Source of the DNA: Candidatus Bathycorpusculum fermentans
GTDB taxonomy: Archaea; Thermoproteota; Bathyarchaeia; Bathyarchaeales; Bathycorpusculaceae
DNA: 5,277 nucleotides
Reading direction: 5' to 3'
Assembly: GCA_009787175.1 (NCBI GenBank)
Contig: WRGM01000066.1
Location: 1 to 5,277, forward strand
Under the pieces are notes generated by a model. It saw only the letters and a program-made list of their open reading frames with translations. It searched no databases and was not told the DNA's origin. The translations under genes and the position numbers were made by a program. The stretch's first letter is position 1. Each line of letters starts with the position of its first letter. Positions 1 to 5,124 of this stretch are shown here, in pieces.

Positions 1-2
1 TA

Positions 3-125
3 GAGCTTGTTGATAAACTATCTTTAGACTTAACAGAAGGCGGCTTATCCTTTCATCTTAAAGCAATGGGTCTGACTTTTAAAAAAAGACGCTCCATGCA
101 AACCAGCAAAAACGAGACGATGTAA
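3..125 (+). pseudogene. IS630 transposase, upstream frame (helix-turn-helix end), partial
   Basis: This frame is open from the window edge to a TAA at 123-125. Up to about base 86 it encodes the segment preceding the IS630 catalytic domain, ending in HLKAMGLTFKK, which matches the 'hLkrmGlt(y/f)KK' sequence that closes the winged HTH DNA-binding region of this family. After the A7 run at 81-87 the frame becomes nonsense, while the frame one base back continues as KKTLHANQQKRDDV, the normal continuation. The intact protein therefore needs a -1 shift at 81-88. This could be programmed recoding or transcript slippage, or simple decay. The N-terminus is missing because the window begins here. Confidence 0.7.
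81..88 (+). other. A7G slippery run joining the two transposase frames
   Basis: The run TTTTAAAAAAAG sits exactly where the protein similarity passes from the frame beginning at base 3 to the frame one base back. The two frames overlap from 83 to 125. Some IS630-family elements are thought to use frameshifting at similar A-rich runs. The 0-frame codons are TTT AAA AAA AGA, so a tandem slip of two tRNAs would mispair at the second codon. A P-site slip on AAA, or RNA polymerase slippage on A7, fits better than a classical heptamer. Confidence 0.45.
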
Positions 126-151
126 TCAAAGAGCGTGCAGACTGGCAGAAT

Positions 152-688
152 TTGCAAAAAACTCTGGAAATTGGGCAACTGGTTTTTCTTGATGAAGCTA
201 GTATCAACTGTGCCATGACACGTCTACGCGGTTGGGGTGAAAAACACGCGAGGGTAGAGGATTACGTGCCTGATGCGCGTTTTGAGCGTACTTCCATACT
301 TGCTACTGTGCGCCTCTTAGGTGTAAATGCGCCCATAACGTTTAAAGGGACGCTAAATGGTGATGTTTTTGCTCTTTACGTTAAGTATGTGTTGGCTCCT
401 ACTTTGAATGCGGGGGATGTGGTGTTTTTGGATAATTTGTCTTCGCACAAGGTTTCGGGGGTATTTGATCCTGTTTGTGAGCGGGGTGTGTATGTTTGGT
501 TTTTGCCCAAATATTCGCCTGACTTGAATCCGATTGAGCTTATGTGGTCAAAGGTAAAATCTGTTTTGAGAAAGCTCAAAGCCAAAACTTTTGAAGAGCT
601 GCAAAAAGCACTAAAGATCGCCTTTAGTGAAATTACTCTTAACGATATTAAAAACTGGTACAAACACGACGGATATAAGACAATGTAA
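152..688 (+). CDS. IS630-family transposase, DDE catalytic domain (C-terminal part)
   Basis: This is the catalytic half of an IS630/Tc1-mariner-superfamily transposase (DDE_3 domain type), which cuts and joins DNA at TA targets. Counting from the TTG at 152, the triad is visible as D14 (LVFLDEAS), D94 (VVFLDNLSSHK) and E129 (YSPDLNPIELMW). D94 and E129 have 34 residues between them, the DD34E spacing of the family. The frame is open back to base 83, and the homologous residues KKTLHA, DDV and ADWQ lie upstream of 152. The TTG is therefore only the first possible start, not the true N-terminus. A full IS630 transposase is about 340 residues. The catalytic domain shows no internal lesion, so it would be functional if fused to the upstream frame. 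Confidence 0.85.
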   Translation: MQKTLEIGQLVFLDEASINCAMTRLRGWGEKHARVEDYVPDARFERTSILATVRLLGVNAPITFKGTLNGDVFALYVKYVLAPTLNAGDVVFLDNLSSHKVSGVFDPVCERGVYVWFLPKYSPDLNPIELMWSKVKSVLRKLKAKTFEELQKALKIAFSEITLNDIKNWYKHDGYKTM

Positions 689-701
689 ATTTAAGTTGCT
701 A

Positions 702-713
702 TACAGTAATTCA
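702..713 (+). repeat. 12-bp direct repeat, copy 1
   Basis: TACAGTAATTCA occurs here, directly at the presumed right end of the IS630 element, and again at 790-801 in the same orientation with 76 bp between. Flanking bases do not match, so the repeat is exactly 12 bp. It may be a regulator site, a footprint of an earlier insertion, or chance in AT-rich DNA. Confidence 0.6.
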
Positions 714-749
714 ACAGTATAATAACAGAGCACATACCAAAAAGCCATG

Positions 750-774
750 ATCTTTAAAAGATTGTATATATATG
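750..774 (+). promoter_or_regulatory. Small palindrome and TATA-rich candidate promoter for the BRO-N remnant
   Basis: Bases 750-762 form the perfect odd palindrome ATCTTT-A-AAAGAT, and 765-774 read TATATATATG. In an archaeal promoter a TATA box centred near 769 would place the transcription start near 796, inside the second direct repeat and 26 bp before the ATG at 822. There is no good -35/-10 pair at bacterial spacing. Weak evidence in an AT-rich intergenic stretch. Confidence 0.3.
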
Positions 775-789
775 TTAACTGTGTTAATG

Positions 790-801
790 TACAGTAATTC
801 A
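790..801 (+). repeat. 12-bp direct repeat, copy 2
   Basis: Second copy of TACAGTAATTCA, 20 bp upstream of the ATG of the BRO-N remnant at 822. Its position between a TATA-rich stretch and that start would suit an operator or the transcription start region. Confidence 0.6.
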
Positions 802-821
802 GATATCTTAGGGTTGGGCGT

Positions 822-1041
822 ATGGACGATAAAAATATCAAGCTCTTTGAAAATAAGCGTGTTCGCACCGCATGGGATGAGGAAAAAGAGGAAGGGTTTG
901 TCTCTATTGTTGATGTTGTTGGTGTGTTGACTGACCAACCTACACATGATGGGGGCACGGAAATATTGGAACGTCTTAAAGGTACATCTTAAAAACGAGG
1001 GAATCCAACTGACTACAAATTGTAATCAGTTGAAAATGTAA
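822..1041 (+). pseudogene. BRO-N (phage antirepressor-like) gene remnant, frameshifted and truncated
   Basis: From ATG 822 the frame reads KNIKLFENKRVRTAWDEEKEE and then FVSIVDVVGVLTD, a close match in style to the Bro-N domain of phage antirepressor-like proteins ('LF..k.vR..wdee.w.fSvvDVv.vLTd'). After base 950 this frame turns to nonsense and stops at 990-992. The frame one base forward continues the family sequence as GARKYWNVLKVHLKNEG and then TTNCNQLKM, stopping at 1039-1041. Removing one G from the G5 run at 951-955 would restore one reading frame of about 72 codons. A usually conserved tryptophan in 'EE(W)F' is glycine. Only the N-terminal region is left; the rest of the protein is absent. 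In phages and prophages such proteins bind DNA or act as antirepressors, so this is probably a relic of a mobile element. A sequencing error at the G run would explain the shift but not the truncation. Confidence 0.65.
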
Positions 1042-1100
1042 TTGAGTATAAAGTTGTTAAAAAGAGCAAAGTCAAAGATGAGGAAAGTAGAGACACATGA
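1026..1100 (+). pseudogene. Possible C-terminal tail of a lost gene, coupled by ATGA to the glycosyltransferase
   Basis: The frame is open from 1026 to a TGA at 1098-1100 and would encode a charged tail, SVENVIEYKVVKKSK followed by VKDEESRDT. Its stop overlaps the glycosyltransferase start as ATGA (1097-1100), the usual translational-coupling arrangement in prokaryotic operons. There is no start codon of its own before the upstream TAA at 1023, and it begins inside the BRO-N remnant. I infer that an upstream operon gene was cut away by the mobile DNA, leaving only its tail. It could also be a chance open frame, since it is only 24 codons. Confidence 0.3.
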
Positions 1101-2293
1101 ATGACAAGTTTCGTTTGGGCGTTTTTAATACTCAGCCGCCTCAGTGTTATACGGGTGGTGTTGAGAGGCGTATTAAGGAGGTTACGCATCGTCTTGCGAG
1201 TCAGGTGGATATTACAGTTTTTAGTGGTACAAAAGCAGGTTTTAAAGCTTTGACTATTGTAAATGGGGTAAATATTGTGCCTCTTTGTTCTACGGATAGA
1301 AAGTATCCCTTAGATTCTTGGACTTTTAATAGGTCGGCGGCTAGGACTTTTTTTGATGTGGATATTTATGAGGCTCATAATGATAGTGGTTATGGGCTTT
1401 TTACGTCTTTAAGGCGGCGGGGTGTGAAGGAGCCGTGTATACATACTATACATGGTGTGTTAGCAGAGGAGGTTAATCAGGCAAAACTGACGGGTTATGC
1501 ATCTTTTCAGGGTAGAGTAGTTAATTATTTCATGGATTATCTTGCGCGTGTAGAGAAGAAGACGGCTATGGAGGCAGATCTTATTGTTACTATTAGTGAG
1601 TATTCTTTTGAAAAAATTCAAATGCTTTATGATATTGCGCCTGAGAAAATACGTATAGTGTCTAATGGTGTTGATACGGAGAAATATAGTCCTAAGGAGA
1701 ATCAGGCAGAGCTTAAACGGGGATTTGGTTTAAGGGAAGGCTCGCCGGTAGTTCTTTTTGTTGGTAACTTGATACCTCGCAAAGGTTTAATGTATTTAAT
1801 TGAAGCGGCGCAGCGGGTGGTTAAGACATATCTGGATACACAGTTTATTATTGTCGGTGATGGTCCGTTAAGGGTTCAGTTAATAGACAAGTTGATTGAT
1901 GTTAACTTGTTAGGTAATTTTACTTTTATGAGCGGGTTAACGGATGATGAACTTGCTGCAATGTATGGGTGCTCTGATGTTTTTGTTTTGCCATCAATTC
2001 AAGAAGGTCAAGGTATTGTACTGCTTGAGGCGTTATCTTCAGGAAAACCTGTTGTAGCTTTTGATATTGGTGGCGTTAATGAAGTGGTTATAAATGGTGA
2101 AACGGGTTTGTTAGCTAGAAATAGAAATAGTGAAGAGTTAGCGGAGGCGTTGTTGAGGCTTTTGGGTAATTTTGAGTTACGACAACGACTAGGTCTTGCT
2201 GGACGACGGGTTATTGAAGACAATTTCACATGGGATATCTGCGCTCGAAAAATGCTCAAAGTCTACACTGAAGCATTAGAGGGCAGGTCATAA
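1097..2293 (+). CDS. GT4-family glycosyltransferase (GT-B fold)
   Basis: A complete 398-residue retaining glycosyltransferase of family GT4, which moves a sugar from a nucleotide-sugar donor to an acceptor. Probable use is cell-surface glycan or glycolipid assembly at the cytoplasmic face of the membrane; donor and acceptor cannot be read from sequence. The N-terminal domain has the glycine loop TGGVERR (residues 19-25). The C-terminal domain starts with VVLFVGNLIPRKGL near 220, continues with FIIVGDGPLR near 250, and holds the donor-binding motif EGQGIVLLE with E303 and E311 (EX7E), followed by SGKPVVAFDIGG. There is no signal peptide or clear membrane helix, and the length is typical. ATG 1097 is the only start that keeps the N-terminal beta strand. 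A weak purine-rich site (GATGAGG, 1077-1083) lies 13 bases upstream, and an ATGA overlap suggests coupling to a lost gene. The 3' end overlaps the convergent gene by 31 bp. Confidence 0.92.
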   Translation: MNDKFRLGVFNTQPPQCYTGGVERRIKEVTHRLASQVDITVFSGTKAGFKALTIVNGVNIVPLCSTDRKYPLDSWTFNRSAARTFFDVDIYEAHNDSGYGLFTSLRRRGVKEPCIHTIHGVLAEEVNQAKLTGYASFQGRVVNYFMDYLARVEKKTAMEADLIVTISEYSFEKIQMLYDIAPEKIRIVSNGVDTEKYSPKENQAELKRGFGLREGSPVVLFVGNLIPRKGLMYLIEAAQRVVKTYLDTQFIIVGDGPLRVQLIDKLIDVNLLGNFTFMSGLTDDELAAMYGCSDVFVLPSIQEGQGIVLLEALSSGKPVVAFDIGGVNEVVINGETGLLARNRNSEELAEALLRLLGNFELRQRLGLAGRRVIEDNFTWDICARKMLKVYTEALEGRS

Positions 2294-2820
2294 TTATGTA
2301 TGTTGACGGCTTTTAGGAGGCGTTTGAGGTCAGTATCGTTTATCCATTCAGTTTTTAAGTATTGGCAGATATATTTCTCTGTTAATCCTATGCGTTTTGC
2401 TTCTTGAACGGTATATCTGTAGGCTTCGATTTCTGTTGGTCTATCTACATATTTGTAGTTTTTGTCAAAGAGTTCTTGGCCATTCATAAATTGTTTTACA
2501 TGGAAGAGTTCATGTATTAGGTCGAGGTAGATGTCAATTTTGTTGCCGTTTTTAATATAATTTTTACTTATTACAATATGGCCATCAGTGCTGTCGATAT
2601 GCATGTAACCATTTATAAAGCTAAATTCAACATTTATGTTGCGTAAAATTTCAGTGGTTTTTTCTCCAAAAATTTTTTTGACAGCCTCTATTTCATCAAA
2701 GCCCGTAAAATATGCTAAAAAGCGGTCACTTATACCGTCAACAGTTATCTCATCAACAGCTGTAAAGAGTTCAGAGAGCCGTTGGAGAATTTTAGTCATT
2801 AAAGAGTCTACATGAAACAT
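2263..2820 (-). CDS. HExxH putative zinc metalloprotein, 185 residues
   Basis: A small protein with a zincin signature: DLIHELFHVKQ gives H103-E104-x-x-H107, and RPTEIEAYRYTVQEAKRIG follows. E130 or E132 is a likely third zinc ligand 23-25 residues downstream, as in HExxH...E (gluzincin-like) proteins. It may be a peptidase; whether it is catalytic, and on what, is not shown. Residues 1-60 are mostly helical with no signal peptide or membrane segment, so it is probably cytoplasmic. ATG 2820 is supported by AGGAG at 2834-2830, nine bases upstream, on the last codons of the preceding gene; Met8 (2799) is the alternative. It is the last gene of the three-gene operon, 12 bp after the 453-residue protein. 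Its last ten residues are encoded on the opposite strand of the glycosyltransferase 3' end. I recognise no named family. Confidence 0.8.
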   Translation of the reverse strand: MFHVDSLMTKILQRLSELFTAVDEITVDGISDRFLAYFTGFDEIEAVKKIFGEKTTEILRNINVEFSFINGYMHIDSTDGHIVISKNYIKNGNKIDIYLDLIHELFHVKQFMNGQELFDKNYKYVDRPTEIEAYRYTVQEAKRIGLTEKYICQYLKTEWINDTDLKRLLKAVNIHNYDLPSNASV

Positions 2821-2829
2821 AACCTGTTG

Positions 2830-2834
2830 CTCCT
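2830..2834 (-). promoter_or_regulatory. Shine-Dalgarno site (AGGAG) of the HExxH gene
   Basis: On the minus strand AGGAG lies 9 bases before ATG 2820 and overlaps the TAG stop (2835-2833) of the upstream gene. This fixes the start at 2820 rather than Met8 and suggests translational coupling within the operon. Confidence 0.65.
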
Positions 2835-4194
2835 ACATGTACTCTGAGAGGTGTTCAATCCACATGCCTCTATTATTAATTAAATCATTAAAGTCCTTAA
2901 TGCAACCCATGCTGGCATCTATATTTTGCCTGATGGGATTTCGCCACATGCCATCGGGCACTAGATTAAATTGTAAAGGCACATGACATTCTAGACCAAA
3001 CTTTTCAGTTACCTCTGGAAGTAGAAGACCATTGCTACAGTTTTTATGTGTCAAAATATAGGTCTGTAAAAGATTAGAAGCCGCAAAAACACCCACGCCA
3101 TGCCATAACGCGGCGTCTTCAGGAGAAGCTAGAGCATATAAGAAAAACTGTGGAGACGCCGGAGTTTCGGCATAATTATAATCCGCAAACTCTTCACCAG
3201 TCACAGTGAAATTATCAGAACACTGAGCTATAGACACATTTTTCTGATCAGCATCATTGGGATAAAGTCGTGTAGATTTGTATTTTACATTAACATCTAC
3301 CAGTTTATCATCATTAAAATGCAGTTTACCATGAGCAGCACGCTTTGATCCATACCCCTTTTTTGAGTGAGGCACCGCAAGCAACGTAGTCCGTTTAGAA
3401 ATACTTCGTCCCATACAATTATATGCCTGCTCAATAGACTGCCGACTCTTATGTACACTACTTATAATATAATGAAGCAAATCACCCTTTCCCTCAACCT
3501 CAAGCGTAGACAAAGGCATACGTAGCGCATAAAGAGAAAGATTCATACCCAAAATACTAGATAACTCTTCAAGCTGCCTAAATTTAACAGCATCCACAAA
3601 ATCCATATAATTATCATAACGTGATAACTCTTCAGAAATAAAATCAGCCTCAGCCTTAGAAATCAAAAAATCTTCATACGCCTCCACAAACGCCTTATCA
3701 ACTCTAAGCTGCCCCGTTCGAATATTAGCCACAGGAAAAGCACTCTGCCCACTATCAACAAGTGACTGCCGCAGAGGATTAATAGAATACCTATCAGCTT
3801 CCACATCATCAGTATTAAGCAAAAACGGCAAAACATAACCACTAGGAGACCCTTTAAGAGTCTCACAAAGTTTAGCACAATCAATATTTGCTATATCACG
3901 TGCTCCTGTTTCGAGACAATAATTCGCACACACCTGAAGCAAACGTATACCAATAATACCTTGAATCTCCTCAACAGTCAACTGAGGATTCGAATACTCA
4001 ACAGAACCCCGCAAATAAAAATGTCCCCCATCAAAAGTAACACAAACCTTCCGCCCATTTACAAACTGAAAAAATGATACCCTACGACAATCCCCCACCT
4101 CCCTATGACACACAACACGATCAACTAAAGCATTAACAGCCACCATAGACTTAGCCAAAAAAGCCTCAACTAAACGGTAACAATAATCAGACAT
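2833..4194 (-). CDS. Unrecognised 453-residue protein with twin CX3C motif
   Basis: I do not recognise this protein. It has 13 cysteines, four of them in a regular pattern: C89-x3-C93, twelve residues, C106-x3-C110 (CANYC and CAKLC). This twin CX3C arrangement could form a disulfide-stapled helical hairpin or bind zinc or an iron-sulfur cluster. Residues 37-66 look beta-rich. Residues 165-260 look mostly helical. Residues 263-292 are basic (SKRTT, SKKGYGSKRAAHGK) and might touch nucleic acid or membrane. Residues 350-385 (FFLYALASPEDAALWHG) are more hydrophobic. There is no signal peptide and no convincing transmembrane helix. It starts 5 bp after the GNAT gene and ends 12 bp before the HExxH gene, so the three are probably co-transcribed. 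The start at 4194 has only a weak AGG-type site. No function is proposed. Confidence 0.8.
   Translation of the reverse strand: MSDYCYRLVEAFLAKSMVAVNALVDRVVCHREVGDCRRVSFFQFVNGRKVCVTFDGGHFYLRGSVEYSNPQLTVEEIQGIIGIRLLQVCANYCLETGARDIANIDCAKLCETLKGSPSGYVLPFLLNTDDVEADRYSINPLRQSLVDSGQSAFPVANIRTGQLRVDKAFVEAYEDFLISKAEADFISEELSRYDNYMDFVDAVKFRQLEELSSILGMNLSLYALRMPLSTLEVEGKGDLLHYIISSVHKSRQSIEQAYNCMGRSISKRTTLLAVPHSKKGYGSKRAAHGKLHFNDDKLVDVNVKYKSTRLYPNDADQKNVSIAQCSDNFTVTGEEFADYNYAETPASPQFFLYALASPEDAALWHGVGVFAASNLLQTYILTHKNCSNGLLLPEVTEKFGLECHVPLQFNLVPDGMWRNPIRQNIDASMGCIKDFNDLINNRGMWIEHLSEYM
3865..3930 (-). other. Twin CX3C cysteine motif in the 453-residue protein
   Basis: Residues 89-110 carry C-x3-C-x12-C-x3-C. 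The segment is predicted by eye to be two helices joined by a GARDIANID-like linker. Twin CX3C motifs are known from small Tim chaperones, where they form disulfides; similar spacing can also hold a metal. Relatedness to Tim proteins is not claimed. Confidence 0.55.
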
Positions 4195-4199
4195 ACAAC

Positions 4200-5072
4200 C
4201 TACCCACGCTCCAAAGATTCAACAAGACATACACCATCTTGAAGTCTTGACCCCCCTAAAAACATTCGCGACAAAGAAAAACTTTTCCTAAAACCTACCC
4301 TTAACAAAAACGCTTCAAGCACCACCTGATTAGGAGACAAATAAAGCACCACAGACCTACCTACTAACCTCTGAAACATTACCCCCAAAAGCTCAAACGC
4401 CACACCAGACAAGTCAGGACGACAAACCAACGGCCCAACCTCCACTATACGCCCATGATCCTTAGATATAACATAACCAACCATATCATTACCAACAAAT
4501 GCGACATAACATAAACTAGATTTCTCCTGCAACAAACTTTTCAACAACCTAGACCTATCAGCACCAAAAAACTCACTATCAAAACAAGCCAACAGAGAAA
4601 AATCAAAATGAGCACCAAACTGTTCAACCTTAAATAAAGAAGAAGAACAACAAGGGATAGCTTGCACATTACTATTATTCATAACATTTAAAGATACATC
4701 AGCCGCGTTATCATCAATTTTAAACCCAAATTTACTATAATACCCTTCAAGATGAGGATAAGCATATAACCCAATAGTCTGCACACCTCTACTCCTCAAA
4801 TAATTAACAGCATACTCCAACAACAAACGCCCAGCACCCTGCCTTCGATACTCCGGTTTAACAACAAAATTTCCAAACCAACCAACCTCACCAAAACTTA
4901 CACACGTCGCTATCCCCACAGGAATAACCCCATTAAATAGTACTAAACATCCATTAGGCTCAAGAAAATGATTGGACTCAAAATCCGTCACAGCCATATT
5001 CCAATCCATAGTGTTAGCTAAACTAACCGCAAATTCATAATCCCGCGTAGACATGACTTTAACTTGAAACAT
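4200..5072 (-). CDS. Two-domain GNAT-family N-acetyltransferase
   Basis: Residues 1 to about 130 form a GNAT acetyltransferase domain. It has acetyl-CoA-binding motif A, VVKPEYRRQGAGRLLLEYA, with the pyrophosphate loop RRQGAG at 76-81, preceded by the GWFGNFVV strand and followed by GYYSKFGFK (110-118). Residues 185-275 look like the second GNAT-like domain seen in YitH-type proteins (Acetyltransf_18 style): DMVGYVISK, EVGPLVCRP, FLLRVGF and the closing RMFLGG. The substrate is unknown; such enzymes acetylate small amines or protein residues in the cytoplasm. The gene leads a minus-strand operon, 5 bp before the 453-residue protein. The longest start is ATG 5072, but a TATA-like box at 5085-5078 is only about 10 bp from it and about 28 bp from ATG 5054 (Met7, MSTRDYEF). 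A leaderless start at 5054, giving 284 residues, is therefore attractive. Confidence 0.88.
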   Translation of the reverse strand: MFQVKVMSTRDYEFAVSLANTMDWNMAVTDFESNHFLEPNGCLVLFNGVIPVGIATCVSFGEVGWFGNFVVKPEYRRQGAGRLLLEYAVNYLRSRGVQTIGLYAYPHLEGYYSKFGFKIDDNAADVSLNVMNNSNVQAIPCCSSSLFKVEQFGAHFDFSLLACFDSEFFGADRSRLLKSLLQEKSSLCYVAFVGNDMVGYVISKDHGRIVEVGPLVCRPDLSGVAFELLGVMFQRLVGRSVVLYLSPNQVVLEAFLLRVGFRKSFSLSRMFLGGSRLQDGVCLVESLERG

Positions 5073-5077
5073 AACAA

Positions 5078-5092
5078 AATATATACCACTTT
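5078..5092 (-). promoter_or_regulatory. Candidate archaeal TATA box for the three-gene operon
   Basis: The minus strand reads TATATATT at 5085-5078, preceded by the purine-rich AAAAGTGG. An archaeal TATA box centred at about -27 would set the transcription start at about 5055, next to the internal ATG at 5054. A bacterial reading fails: the TTGTCA upstream is only about 7 bp from the TATA stretch. Moderate evidence. Confidence 0.45.
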
Positions 5093-5112
5093 TGACAAAT
5101 AAGGGTTTAGAA

Positions 5113-5124
5113 CAAACATGTTTG
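5113..5124. promoter_or_regulatory. Perfect 12-bp palindrome upstream of the operon, possible operator
   Basis: CAAACATGTTTG is its own reverse complement. It lies about 28 bp upstream of the TATA-like box and about 64 bp upstream of the inferred transcription start of the acetyltransferase operon, a fitting place for a dimeric regulator to bind. No regulator is encoded in the window. Confidence 0.4.

Larger units (their letters stand above)
1..702 (+). mobile_element. IS630-family insertion sequence, 5' part cut by window edge
   Basis: The stretch holds most of an IS630-superfamily transposase in two overlapping frames, followed by a plausible right end. Positions about 691-702 read TTAAGTTGCTATA-like sequence; IS630 elements insert at TA dinucleotides, so the TA at 700-703 could be the duplicated target. 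The left terminal repeat lies outside the window, so the right boundary cannot be confirmed by pairing the ends and 702 is only an estimate. Element identity is clear from the transposase; the exact end is inference. Confidence 0.8.

Noticed and set aside
376..958. Minus-strand open frames of 78-115 codons across the transposase end and the spacer
   Set aside because: They lie opposite the conserved transposase and BRO-N sequence, show no domain-like pattern, and cover AT-rich spacer. They are frame shadows.
2008..2259. Minus-strand frame of 83 codons within the glycosyltransferase
   Set aside because: It is opposite the conserved EX7E region of a clear gene; the low-complexity Ser/Pro content is typical of antisense translation.
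3663..3884. Minus-strand frame of 73 codons inside the 453-residue gene, Leu/Ile rich
   Set aside because: It is an alternative frame of a longer gene that fits its neighbours without gaps. The membrane-like look comes from the G/T-rich coding strand.
5092..5097. TTGACA on the plus strand as a bacterial -35 box
   Set aside because: No TATAAT-like partner at 16-18 bp downstream and no plus-strand gene follows.
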